DNA from: Trichobilharzia regenti
Lineage: Eukaryota > Platyhelminthes > Trematoda > Strigeidida > Schistosomatidae
Assembly (NCBI GenBank): GCA_944472135.2
Contig: OX235265.1
Span: 40,955,459-41,019,458 of the forward strand
DNA length: 64,000 bases
Direction of reading: 5' to 3'
Made by a program: the position numbers and the translations under genes. The notes below the pieces were generated by a model. It made no database searches. It was not told the origin of the DNA and saw only the letters and a list, made by a program, of their open reading frames with translations. Below are positions 44,541 to 55,548 of this stretch, piece by piece; the first letter of the stretch is position 1, and each line of letters begins with the position of its first letter.

Positions 44541-45059
44541 TTTATATTGTTGAGAGCAAGACTAATGAAAGCCATCATAAAAGGTGTACTGTGTAGTAAT
44601 TGAACTGCTTTAAATGTAGCATTCTACTAGGTATATATCCGAATTCTTTCTACAGATGTGCTTACAGCATATAACTGCTTATCATTGTTAACAGAACCGT
44701 CAAATTCCTATATCTTTTAGTGTTTATCTAGAATTTGACATTCACTCATTCTTATTTCGGTTTTACATAAAACCAACCATTTCTTTAAAGGCTTTTCAAT
44801 TTTCCCGTAGCTGTCTGATCGTATAACAGTCATTTGGTTTCATTTACTCGAAGTCAATACTTCATCACAGTATAAACCACAGGAACTTGATTAAACAATA
44901 AATTAAAAGTCAGAACGAAGAACATTCTTTTCAATAAGTCCTCTTCAGGTTCTTGAGGTTATAAGTTTTTATATTTGTTATCATTGCAAACGTAAAATTT
45001 GTAATATTCGTAAACATTAAGTCAAATACATACAGGTGTACAGTTTGAGAACTTGTATA
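44541..45059. other. No gene recognised
   Basis: AT-rich. A piece near 44917-44965 (gaacgaagaac .. cctcttcaggtt) recurs inverted near 48125-48155, hinting at the outer limits of the Penelope-type block between them. Confidence 0.35.
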
Positions 45060-46242
45060 TTACAAACAGGTGAATTGGTTACGTCCTCTGATAAGGACCT
45101 GGCCCGTTTTAAATCGAATATGGTATACTGCCATCAGTATAGGCAATAAGATAAGACTACAGCCCTTTGTATACGAACCAAAGAGCTTCAGAAGGCTGTT
45201 AAACGTCTAAGGCTAAATAAGAATAGAGTCATTTCTACACCAGATAAGAGGCGTAGTAGAATCGTGATTACGAACAGATATGATATATAAGGATGATGAA
45301 TTCTATATTGCAGGATGAAAGCGACGTTCAGGAACCAGAACCAATGAAAGATTAAGCTGAGAAAGTAGATAGAGAAATCACTAAGGAAACTGAGAAAATA
45401 AAATTATACCTCACCGATAACATACTGAAACCCACATGTAGCACAATTACAGGTGTCTATGGCTTTCCAAAAGTTCCATTCTAGATATGTCTCATTCATC
45501 TTGCAGTTCTTCCACATCAACTAGTCAATCATGCCATTCAAATATATGACATCCCTTGATATATTACTCTTTTATTCACTAATCTTCTGGTGGGAACAGT
45601 CGATTATGTCTGTTAATAGATGATAGAGAGAAAATCGTACATTGGTGTTCCCATTTCTAATCTGATTGATCTACGAGTTTCCAATCTATGTCTGATAATG
45701 AAATATTCGAACAGGTTTACGGAATATCTGTGGGGTCTACACCAGGTCCTATATTCACAAGGGAGCTAGAAAATGGTCTATTGAAATAGTGGAAATGGGA
45801 CTGCACTATCATTGCATCGAAGCCTACGCTAAATATATGCCTGGTGATTTGATTCTGAGCCACTTCAGTAGTGCTCATCCAAATGGCCTATTTCACTTGC
45901 GAAGGGGAACACAATGACCCTGTAATTTATAGACGTCTCACGCGTCATCTTGGATGTCTGGAGTTTTATAAAGACCGACATGGGTTATAAAAGTCGCGAA
46001 CATGAATTGGTGACGTTGAAGAAGAAGCTATCATCTTAGAGCTTACACTTCAGGGGAGATAGCCCTCCTGAGATTTTATCTCAGCATCTAATCAGAGGGA
46101 TTAAGAGCACTTTTTACTCTTGACATCTGTTCCCATCCTTTAGCAGCCGTCCAGTATTCTTCCCGAAACCGAAAGACGTCTTATTTAATCTTAGCTCCTC
46201 GTCATGCATGTACCGTTTTAACTACTCTTGTAGTTCAAGTTA
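45060..46242 (+). pseudogene. Penelope-like element 2, decayed reverse transcriptase part
   Basis: Plus-strand frames give RLRLNKNRVISTPDKR and IVITNRYD (equivalent to the [15 protein letters not shown] region), then GVYGFPK (equivalent to YGLPKIHK), and near 45690 NEIFEQVYGISVGSTPGP (equivalent to the AMGSPLGP motif). Many stops and shifts make it non-coding. The part from 45666 is duplicated in inverted orientation at 46326-46902. Confidence 0.65.
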
Positions 46243-46902
46243 CGCATTCAATTTCGCCGTTTCTGCACCAAGCTATTAAATATTTTTGAATCTGCAGATG
46301 AGCTTGCTTAGTCGTAGGCTCCATATAACTTGAACTACAAGAGTAGTTAAAACGGTACATGCATGACGAGGAGCTAAGATTAAATAAGACGTCTTTCGGT
46401 TTCGGGAAGAATACTGGACGGCTGCTAAAGGATGGGAACAGATGTCAAGAGTAAAAAGTGCTCTTAATCCCTCTGATTAGATGCTGAGATAAAATCTCAG
46501 GAGGGCTATCTCCCCTGAAGTGTAAGCTCTAAGATGATAGCTTCTTCTTCAACGTCACCAATTCATGTTCGCGACTTTTATAACCCATGTCGGTCTTTAT
46601 AAAACTCCAGACATCCAAGATGACGCGTGAGACGTCTATAAATTACAGGGTCATTGTGTTCCCCTTCGCAAGTGAAATAGGCCATTTGGATGAGCACTAC
46701 TGAAGTGGCTCAGAATCAAATCACCAGGCATATATTTAGCGTAGGCTTCGATGCAATGATAGTGCAGTCCCATTTCCACTATTTCAATAGACCATTTTCT
46801 AGCTCCCTTGTGAATATAGGACCTGGTGTAGACCCCACAGATATTCCGTAAACCTGTTCGAATATTTCATTATCAGACATAGACTGGAAACTCGTAGATC
46901 AA
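45666..46902. repeat. Equal-arm palindrome (577-bp arms, 83-bp spacer)
   Basis: Arms 45666-46242 and 46326-46902 are reverse complements of equal length. Spot checks along them found a single difference (A versus G near 45692 and 46877). The spacer 46243-46325 is unique. The arm sequence is the decayed Penelope-like element 2, and flanks beyond the arms differ. Confidence 0.9.
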
Positions 46903-47870
46903 ACAGAAGCAAGATTCACAAACCATCGGATTTTTAACAGTCGATGTTTAAAAAATCATATAATTCCAAAATATTTACGCATAAATACTCCAATTACTTC
47001 AAGAAAAATGACATCAGCAGCCGAACATATCAGTAAATTATGTCTAAGAGAAGGACTACATCGAATTACTGTGAAACTAAATAATATACGAAATGAAATA
47101 GAAAATGCACAAACTCAAATGTATGGTCAGTGACAAAGATTACCTAATTGTTGTTGAAACATCCGAAAAAACTGGAGAATCGGCATAAAGAAAATCAAAA
47201 AATTCAACACACTAATGGAGGAAAAAAACAATAAATGAGATTGACTTCAACGTTTCATCCTCTGTAGACAGAACAAAATGGGTGATCGACCTCTCATCAA
47301 GGGAACTAAGCTCTAGCGAGATAAAAGTACTTGAGAAAGGACTAAATTTCAACATAACAGTTAGTAAATTAAAACCAGAGGATATCATTCCTAACATAGA
47401 AGTACCACTTAGTTCAGTAGATAAGATGGCAGCAGAATAGGTTCGAGCATAATGTGCATTAATCCTGAAAAATCAAATGAAGGCGAAATCAAACTTAACA
47501 ACATCGGAAAGACTAGCTATAATTAGTCTAAAACAGGATAAGAACATTGTCATTGCAAAAGTTGACAAAGGAAACTCGACAGTAGTTTTGGATAAATCTG
47601 ACTATAATATCAAGAAAGTCACTGAACATACTTAGACGGGTCCATTTGAGGAAATTAAGAAGCCTGTAGATAGAATAATGAATAAGGTCAAGAAATCTAC
47701 AGCGGAATTAATACGCAGAATGAAGCCGTCACTGGATGAGTCTAAATGGTTAAATTTAAAGCCTAAAACTAAAAATGCTAGTAGAATATATGGTACTATT
47801 AATATACATAAGATAGATTTGATGTCAGAATAAAACACAAATGAAACGGCGTTGCGGAGATACATGGGGG
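46903..47870 (+). pseudogene. Penelope-like element 2, decayed 5' part
   Basis: The plus strand reads, with stops, LKNHIIPKYLRI, KWVIDLSSRELSSSEIKVLEKGLNF, IAKVDKGNSTVVLDKSDY and RIYGTINIHK. These are the N-terminal region, the KADKGN/VVMDKSDY region and the YGLPKIHK region of a Penelope-like protein. It lies downstream of its own 3' half (45060-46242), so the element has been rearranged around the palindrome. Confidence 0.7.
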
Positions 47871-48934
47871 ATGTAAAAACAGAACACAATATAAAGTTGA
47901 GAAGTAGCACAACGCGGAAGATCTGTGCAAATGGTGCGTTGAAGATAAGGTGTATATAATTTCGCTATATTGAGATTCTAAATAAACATTCCTTCACCAA
48001 ATATCTGGTCTTCTACCGTTACAATACAAGTACTATCTACCTGGCCACCGTAGAACTGATATGTTCTACGCAAAGAACGCTTACCTTACTGATATTGATA
48101 AGAAACATTTTATTTTATAACTAATAACCTGAAGAGAATTTGTTCTTCGTTCAGATTGACTGTTAATTCATGACACGGGAATATTTCACACTTAAATCTA
48201 ATAAACAATAAATGCACTGGACGAATAACAGAGGCTGAGAACATAGTATTGCTATTAATTAATTTATCAAGCTCTTCTTTCTTCAGAGTCTTATCCTCAA
48301 CAATGACAATATAGTATAGTATGTGGTGAACAAATTGAAACTAAGAAGTATACATTTCATAAACTGGGGGATTTCGGAAACAATCATACGAGCTGTCCAA
48401 GGGCTACATAGGAGAATAGATGACGGAATGATACAATGTATACTAATATCTACTACAAATTGATTTTCAGCGCTTGAATGCAAATAATTTTTTCAAGTCA
48501 CTTGTTTTTGTATCAGTTTCAAACTAAACATCATACATTTTACTTATGAAAGTAGCCGTAATTAATGAGTGCCCAACGGGAACTAAATGGCTGTATGCAA
48601 CGATGTATGCCGATCTCAGAACAATGATTGTTTTGTGATTTCCTTATACATATAGGTTCAGCTGATGGGTTATCAAAAGTTTACAGATTAAATAAGATAA
48701 CCTATTAGGAGAAACTGTGCTGGATACAAAACAGCCATTAGTAACGTCTTTGTTTATTGTCTCAACCATATTGTAAGCCTACTTGGATATTTGACATTGT
48801 GATTTCGTATGTGCGAACGAGGGAAACGTTTAAATTCAACAATAATATGGAACTGAATGATTGTAACTAACATTATATTCTCCGCATAGGGAATGGGTGT
48901 TAGGTAAAGGGGGGGGAGTGGAGTCAGTCTGTCT
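47871..48934. other. No gene recognised
   Basis: AT-rich sequence after the Penelope-type relic. It includes short inverted similarity to 44917-44965 and nothing else recognised. Confidence 0.4.
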
Positions 48935-49050
48935 GGTCGTAAAGCTACATCGATTAAGATGACTAAGACACGCGTGTTACGTATGCCAAGCCACCTCCTT
49001 CTTCGAGCAGTGTTAACCAGTATACGACTACGATGGAAGAATTAGGGGTG
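48935..49050 (+). mobile_element. RTE-like family A fragment
   Basis: About 110 bp matching the [20 protein letters not shown] region (cgtaaagctacatcgattaa, then tgttacgtatgcca and cgagcagtgtta). It is decayed and bounded by unrelated sequence. Confidence 0.6.
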
Positions 49051-49455
49051 GGTGAATCGAAAATTAATCACTTTTTCAACAGTAGGAGGCAAAACACGGA
49101 AGCCGAGACTTATTTTCAATTTATCAAGCCGCTATCTGTAACTTTACAGTTTATATTCTTTAACCAATCACTGAGCTTGTGATTTCGGTTTACGCTAAAC
49201 GACGTGAAATAGAATGTTCAAATACATAATATTCTGTTGCTAACGCAGTATTGAACTGTGTGAATATGTGAGAATAATCTTCCGTCGGAACACATTGTCT
49301 GCATCACACTTCTATTCATTTCTCATCTTCATGTAACAGTCTGTTATATAACGATCTGTCTAAACTTTCATAGTTTTGCAACATAGATATATTACGCTAA
49401 GATTAAACGTCACTAATTTAATATCTTCATATTACCACCAACTTATCATATAATA
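49051..49455. other. No gene recognised
   Basis: AT-rich spacer. Confidence 0.4.
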
Positions 49456-49590
49456 CGCGTGTTCGAACCTCAGAAGGGACATGTATTCCTTCAAGGTTGC
49501 AGATACACCTTGCTGACAAGTACCAATTAGCACGAAACCTAGGTTGAGCAAGGCTTCATGTGGCCGATCGCCTCCAACCATTTGTTGTTA
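49456..49590 (+). repeat. SINE family C fragment
   Basis: It begins in the B-box (GTTCGAACCTCAGAAGGGAC) and continues with gttgcagata, cacgaaacctaggt, gagcaaggcttc and ggccgatcgcctccaacca, the same body as 57955-58072. Confidence 0.65.
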
Positions 49591-50102
49591 CTTTTCTCTA
49601 AGTGAGCATTCATCGTGTTAATATTTCAGGGTGTATGTTATTAGCACCAGTCAACAGACTACATTCTTTTTGTACACTTAATATATAAAAAGAATCTCAG
49701 ATTTAATTCAGCAACAATAAATAGTAATTCATTTATCCCACTTATTAAGTATCGTATGTTAAATATTTCGCATCAAAGTTCATTCAAATTATTTGATTAT
49801 ATTAATAAATTCATTAAAAATGCACGAGTGTTCATCCTCATTTAAATCATTTTATCTGTATATTTTGACTAAATAGAAAACAAACACATTCATGAGCATA
49901 TCCAGATTATAACCTATACAAAATAGTTATACACTATATTATATGTATATACGCCTATAGGTGTATATTGAGGAATGAAGTTATCGATTTTCGCCAACAA
50001 AATATTACCACCATACGGCAGCCTTTAACATTAATAAATACACACATAAAGTATTGGTTAATTTAAATTAATAACAGTCACGTCTGATTGTAGTGCATCC
50101 TA
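49591..50102. other. Upstream region of the NOL4-like gene
   Basis: AT-rich, without repeats recognised. The basal promoter probably lies at its right end. Confidence 0.4.
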
Positions 50103-50110
50103 TATATAAA
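50103..50110 (+). promoter_or_regulatory. TATA box of the NOL4-like gene
   Basis: TATATAAA, 65 bp before the start codon. A transcription start about 30 bp further would leave a 5' UTR of some 35-40 bp. Confidence 0.5.
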
Positions 50111-50174
50111 TAGTCTCAGATTCTATTTGTGAGAAGCAAGAGTGGAATAAACCCAAGCTTTAAATCGTTAAATC

Positions 50175-51413
50175 ATGGAGAATACTGACATAAAATTCGA
50201 TTCAAATGAAACTAACCCTGAATTCTTAAGCATTCCTAATGAATTTACTGAATGCCGACAAAACCTTCAAGAAGAAATCAAAAGCGTTGTCAATCCTCAT
50301 AATAGTGATTCAAATTCAGATGCATTCTCCATCAGTTCTGTAAGTTTATGATGATTTATAATCACTTTGTCTATTACACATTAAAGAACCCTTGTCCACT
50401 TACTTCTGTTCAACTGACAGAATCTGATGACATTTTAACTCAAGACACTGAGGTAATTCATAATATGAAATTAACTGTTCAGTTATTATCGTCACATCAA
50501 AGTATTTATCAGGAAAGTGTTGAAAGAAAACAATACTCTGAAAGGGAGATCACTTACAATGTGAGTAGTATCTTTAAATTCGTCTAAAGAATACTTTTAT
50601 TTTCACCTACATTTATAGTTGTTATTACGAAAGTTGGTCAACGATTATTTAGACAGGACAGTTACCTATTCACACCAACCAAAGCATATTTTGACCATTT
50701 TGAAAAGTGTACTTGAAAGAAATTTCCCTGAATTCAATGGTTCATTTCATCGTGAAAAAATATGTGCCTATTTAAAAGCGTGTAGACGTAAAGCAAAAAA
50801 GAATAGTGGTGAAACATATGTGAGAATCAGTGCACGATATTTAAGCGCTGGTACGGCGGCTAGAATGGCTGAGGAGATATACATGAAAGAACACGAATAT
50901 TTAGTTAATGCAATCATGGTAAGTGGTTATATGTGAACAAATTGCTAATCATATTTCGTAGAATGGTAATAAAAGTTATCATGCATTTAACCAGTCACTT
51001 ATGTTTAATGATGATCATGGAAGTAGCACAAATGAGGTCAAAAATTTTACTACTACTACTGCAATAAATACAAACAGTCATCAAGAACCTCAATGTCAAA
51101 TTCCTGAATTAACACCGACTCGTTCATCCACAAATGCTTACATATTAAACGATAATAACAATTTCAATTTAACCACTGGTAATCATTATTTCACAAGTTC
51201 CTATGGTGAACCAATGCTTAATTCTTTGAATTCTGTGATTCAACAGGTAGGTGAGTAATTAGGCTTTAATTGTTTCCACTTAATATGTAGCATGTTAACG
51301 GACTTGCAGTTGTGAAATTATGGGAACAAATAGCTGAGTATCTTTTAAACATGGCTGATCGCCTTGATGCTGGTCAAGATATATTTCCACAGAATCTACT
51401 ACCTAACACTTAA
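50175..51413 (+). CDS. NOL4-like domain protein (5 exons, 348 aa)
   Basis: Exons are 50175-50339, 50387-50560, 50619-50918, 50962-51246 and 51291-51413. The introns are 47, 58, 43 and 44 bp, all GT-AG and all phase 0, and the joined frame is open. Exon 3 (residues 114-213) carries VNDYLDR, HQPKHILTIL, RNFPEFNG, KICAYLKACRRKAKKNSGE and ARYLSAGTAARMAEEIY. This follows the order of the conserved C-terminal region of nucleolar protein 4 (NOL4: LDR-x-V, QPK, FPE, YLKSCRR-x-K-x-SG). The last exon ends in a short helix with QIAEYLLNMADRLD, comparable to the NOL4 C terminus. The first two exons are acidic and Ser/Asn-rich, and exon 4 is Asn/Thr-rich, so both are probably disordered. A basic, helical DNA- or protein-binding role in the nucleus is inferred; the true function is unknown. 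The assignment rests on pattern memory. Confidence 0.75.
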
Positions 51414-51994
51414 TTATAACATATTTTTATGCTTATATTATTTGTGAGATTTTTTCTGTATATTGTATCATTATTCTTACTGTCATCACTAAATGACACT
51501 GTCTTATAAGGATTTTCGTTGATTACAAGTTTTTCAGTGTAAAATATACGATAAATGTACTTATAAACAGTTTTTTTTGTTATTATTGCTGAATAATGTT
51601 ACAATATTTTACTGTGAAAATGTGGTCATTAGTAATGAACGTTTCTAGCAGTTGCTACTGTGACATCTATCATTTCACAGCTGTTTCCAGCTGACAAACG
51701 GGCTGTGCACTAATTCGTTTGTATTTCGAGCAGTACTGAAGAGATGAGTTCCAAAAACTGAACGGTACTTGTGGCGAGTAAGGTGGAATATGGATGGTAT
51801 ATACAATTTAATCAATCTAAGGTGGGATTTACTTGATAGGAAATGATTTCACTTGTTAAAGCTAGTGTCTCGCTATTTTACATAGGCTATTTAGTGACGC
51901 CTATTCATATCGCATCTCCAGCAATCAGTAACTAAGGTTAATAGTAAGCTTTCAATAAGATATTGAACTACTAAAAGAACACTGTTTAGTTACA
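51414..51994. other. No gene recognised
   Basis: 3' flank of the NOL4-like gene. No exact AATAAA close to the stop was found. Confidence 0.4.
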
Positions 51995-52232
51995 GGATTT
52001 CATCATGAGCTGACATCAGTTAGAGAACCATTGAACACCCACCTGGGAGTACTGGACAGCTGTTTCGTCATAGCTTGAGACTCTTCATCAGCACGTACCC
52101 ACCGGGATCCGAACCCAGAACCTTCTGGTCATAAGGCCAGCGAGCTCGTAGACCATTAAGCCACTGGGACCCGATCCAATGGCCCATGAATTCTAACTTC
52201 TACCAATTCACGACATAGCGCGACCCCTAGCT
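51995..52232 (-). repeat. Smalpha-type SINE carrying the best hammerhead core
   Basis: On the minus strand: a leader, then the A-box-like GTGGCTTAATGGTCTACGAG and the B-box-like GGGTTCGGATCC (with one change), the hammerhead, and a tail with GGTTCTCTAACTGATGTCAG and CTCATGATGAAATCCTG. It is the least damaged member of the family here. Schistosome Smalpha repeats are known pol III SINEs encoding hammerheads. Confidence 0.75.
52045..52100 (-). ncRNA. Hammerhead ribozyme motif in the Smalpha-type SINE
   Basis: The minus strand shows an exact CUGAUGA (52085-52091), GACGAAAC with GAAA at 52063-52066, a short CAGCUG stem III and the GUC cleavage triplet (52055-52057). GUAC on both sides allows stem I. 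Stem II is weak (GUC with GAC) because two pairs seen in other copies (GUCC with GGAC) are mutated. Confidence 0.6.
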
Positions 52233-53274
52233 ATGATGAAATCTTGTAACCGATGAAGTCCCTACAAACCAACACTTGAAAAACTGTTTAGTATATAACT
52301 CACCTGACACCTGTAAAGTCACTCATAGTGCGATACTTATAAATATGTGTGTGTGTGCAATACTATCATAGAATTTTAACTAACTAGCTATACTGTTTAA
52401 TCTGAACAGTGTTAACTGAAAACCAACGATCAAGCGTACAACGTTGTCATGATGTTAAGGAACACAATATTGCTGGGCATTTTAACAGCTTAGTGGTTAA
52501 TTCCCTAACTTCAAGAGTGAAATGATTGGGGAAGGCAACATGTAGATAGTCGCAGATAAGTGTGCAACTTAAGTTCATGATTCTCCTCCAGTCAATTCCT
52601 CCTAGCACTTAAACATCAATTTATATCTAGAATAGTTGACTGTCAACACATTTGAGTTGTAGCATTTAGGATCTCTTGTATATAAACTTGAAATATATGC
52701 ATGGACAAATAAAATTAATTTCTTTAATTCATGTGGGTAGATTATCATACTCCATAAAATTTTCTAACATACTTTAGATTGAAAAGATGGCAAGATCTCT
52801 TGACGCTTACTCACTTCTATTGCCACATACTTAAGTTTACATAAACAATAAGCTCCTGTCACATACATATGACCAAATAGTCTCAAAAATATAATGATCA
52901 ATTCCTTGGTGCTGACACCAATGATAAGTTTATTATTAAATTTCATCACAAAAAGCGTCTATAATTAAACTATTAGAACAGTCCAAATACTACGCTTTTA
53001 TTTCTGTAATCTATAATAGAAATTTAAAATGTGTAGCACATTACAAATGTATCTCGTATTGATTAAGATGGAACTCTTTCAACACCAAGATTACATTTTC
53101 TTCATGAAGCTGAATATGAATACATGCACCAGGGAATAAGTTTATCTCAGCTAATGTTTCGTTTGTCATTTCTATCAAAGTTTGAGTAGCACTGAAAACT
53201 AGGCAACACTGATTAACCTTTTTACTACTATTATGGGCTATGTAGTTATTATGTACTCGTCGCCAAATTATTGT
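52233..53274. other. No gene recognised
   Basis: AT-rich. No motif or repeat was recognised. Confidence 0.4.
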
Positions 53275-53560
53275 TATGTACTGGTCGAGAATTTAATAGT
53301 CCTGACGCAAGAAAGACGGAAGTCAGAAGACCACTAGGTTTGCGATGATACTTCTATTTTCCAAACACAAGGAGAATCAATGTGTCACACAAGAGTGTGA
53401 GAGCAAAAATATATATGAATGTCCGAACAAGTGTGTGAACAAATCAATAGACAGTCTTAACATGATTGGCTAATTATAATGGAATATCGATCCATATATA
53501 CATAGCAAAATATAGCAGACATGTCAACAAACACACATATTATATGGATATATATCACCA

Positions 53561-54404
53561 ACGGGAAACTTACGGAGGCCTTCGAAGTGAGGACGGGAGT
53601 GAGGCAAGGCTGTCTACTATCACCAATGATCTTCCTGATTGCAATTGATTGGATAATGCGACAGACAACGGCAACCAACGAGGGAACAGGCATAAAATGG
53701 ACTGACACGAAAGACTTGGAGGATCTGGATTTCGCCGATGATATATGTCTGATTTCCCATAAACTGGAAGATATGCAAGTGAAAAGTAACAAGTTGGCAA
53801 AAGAAGCATCAAAGATAGGACTTCACGTGAACATAGATTAAACAGAGATGATGAAGATTCCTAGCCAACAGCAACAACAACAACAGACAACAATCAGCAT
53901 AAGTGGGAAGAACCTGAAAGAAACAACCTCCTTCACCTACCTGGGAAGCATCGTCTCAACTACAGGCGGAACTGACAAGGACATCAAAGCCAGAATCGGA
54001 AAAGCAAGACAAGCTTTCATTACTCTCAAATCTGTGTGGAGGTCAACAGCACTCAGCATCAAAAATAAGATCCGGATTTTCAACTCCAATGTGAAGTCAG
54101 TGCTACTATACGGATGAGAGACTTGGCGCGTCATAAAGAGCATCTCAAACAAACTTCAAACCTTCATTAACAGCTGTCTCCGCTCAATACTCAAGATCAG
54201 ATGGCCAGAAAAGATCAGCAACAGGGATCTCTGGGAGCGAACCAACCAGGAACCGATTGTGAAACAAATAGGCAGGAAGAAATGGAGATGGATTGGCCAT
54301 ACGCTGAGGAAACCATCAAGTGACATCACTAGACAAGCCCTCGAGTGGAACCTGAAAGGGAGGCGGCGAGTTGGTCGTCCAAGGGTGACTTGGAGGAAGT
54401 CATG
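53561..54404 (+). pseudogene. RTE-like family B (SR2-like) reverse transcriptase, C-terminal part
   Basis: The plus strand reads NGKLTEAFEVRTGVRQGCLL, SPMIFLIAIDWIM, DLDFADDICLISH (catalytic DD), [38 protein letters not shown], a TGA stop at 54115-54117, [21 protein letters not shown] and GRRRVGRPRVTW. It is nearly open except for a stop near 53838 and the TGA. It begins exactly at the inner edge of the left inverted repeat, so the upstream endonuclease is missing. The 27496-28575 relic is the same family. Confidence 0.8.
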
Positions 54405-54540
54405 CGAGGAAACACCAAATCTATCAAAGGCAGTTTGTTTCCGACTTCTTTGTACTGCGGAAGCTCTCGCCATATGCATCGAAAAGTCGGAGCTATGTGT
54501 TCAAAAGAAACTAGTCCAGCCTTTACAACTACCGTGGACC
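54405..54540 (+). pseudogene. Penelope-like GIY-YIG tail fused to the RTE fragment
   Basis: Without a stop, the RTE frame runs into NLSKAVCFRLLCTAEALAIC, then KSELCVQKKLVQPLQLPW. This matches the C-terminal nuclease tail at 37004-37243 (RLLHTAEAM.., [16 protein letters not shown]). The junction falls near 54405, and the usual RTE ending (as at 28470-28558) is replaced. It ends at a TAG near 54541. Confidence 0.55.
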
Positions 54541-55182
54541 TAGTTCGGTATGTTCCCTTATCCTTCGGTTTTTTTGTTGTGTTCTCTGTGTGTAATTTTC
54601 TCTCTTTGTCTTCATTCAATTCATGCTATTTTTTCAGTTATAAAATCAGTTAACTTAAGTTTGTTTCCATGCTCCTCCTGATCACACTTGTAATCCGTTT
54701 AGAATAACCATTTTTACAATTATATTCTAATCCTGTGTAATTTTTTGTTTCTATGCCTCTTGTAATCTATATTCACACCTCCTAACCTTCATTTCAAGTT
54801 GAAAACTTTGATTCCAATTTGTATCCATGATCATTTTGTTCACACCTGTATTTCGTGATCTACACTACTCATGAACAAGGTATACCTGCATGGTTGAAGG
54901 AATCTATTTCTGTCCGTATGACTTATTCAGGGATATAGTTCAACACAAAAGGTGCAGTTTTGTATAAGAATATTATGATACATATTGTGAAGTTATCCAT
55001 CATCCCTGGAGGTTCCATTCTCATCCGTATCAAGCAGATAATTCACTTGAAGCTGGAAAATCCTTGCTGATTAGATTTTGACGTAACGAGGAAATAATAA
55101 CTAGTCTATGGTGAGGCTATATGACTGATATAAAACAGGGTTATACATATTCTTGGAGGGATCACAAATGAAAAACGGAACT
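54541..55182. other. No gene recognised
   Basis: T-rich sequence inside the inverted-repeat block, after the Penelope-type tail. It may be that element's 3' untranslated region. Confidence 0.4.
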
Positions 55183-55548
55183 GATATATATATATCCATA
55201 TAATATGTGTGTTTTGTTTGACAGTCTGACCTTGGTGATATATATCCATATAATATGTGTGTTTGTTTGACAGTCTGTATATTTGCTATGCATATATGGA
55301 TCGATATTCCATTATAATTAGCCAATCATGTTAAGACTGTCTATTGATTTGTTCATTTTGAATATTCGCTCACACACTTGTGTTCACACACTTGTTCGGA
55401 CATTCATATATATTTTTGCTCTCACACTCTTGTGTGACACATTGATTCTCCTTGTGTTTGGAAAATAGAAGTATCATCGCAAACCTAGTGGTCTTCTGAC
55501 TTCCGTCTTTCTTGCGTCAGGACTATTAAATTCTAGTCCAGTACATAA

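Larger units (their letters stand above)
53275..55548. mobile_element. 2.3-kb block bounded by ~300-bp inverted repeats
   Basis: The left arm 53275-53560 and right arm 55233-55548 are reverse complements at roughly 95 percent identity. They share, for example, cctgacgcaagaaagacgga, tttccaaacacaaggagaat and catgattggctaattataat. The right arm has a ~26-bp insertion (near 55350-55380) and a tandem copy of its inner ~50 bp (55183-55232). Between the arms lie an RTE family B fragment and a Penelope-type tail. It could be a foldback element or an inverted duplication; no transposase was found. Confidence 0.65.

Noticed and set aside
50387..50420. Alternative acceptor (ctgacag near 50421) for NOL4-like exon 2
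   Set aside because: It would put the downstream sequence out of frame with a stop within six codons.
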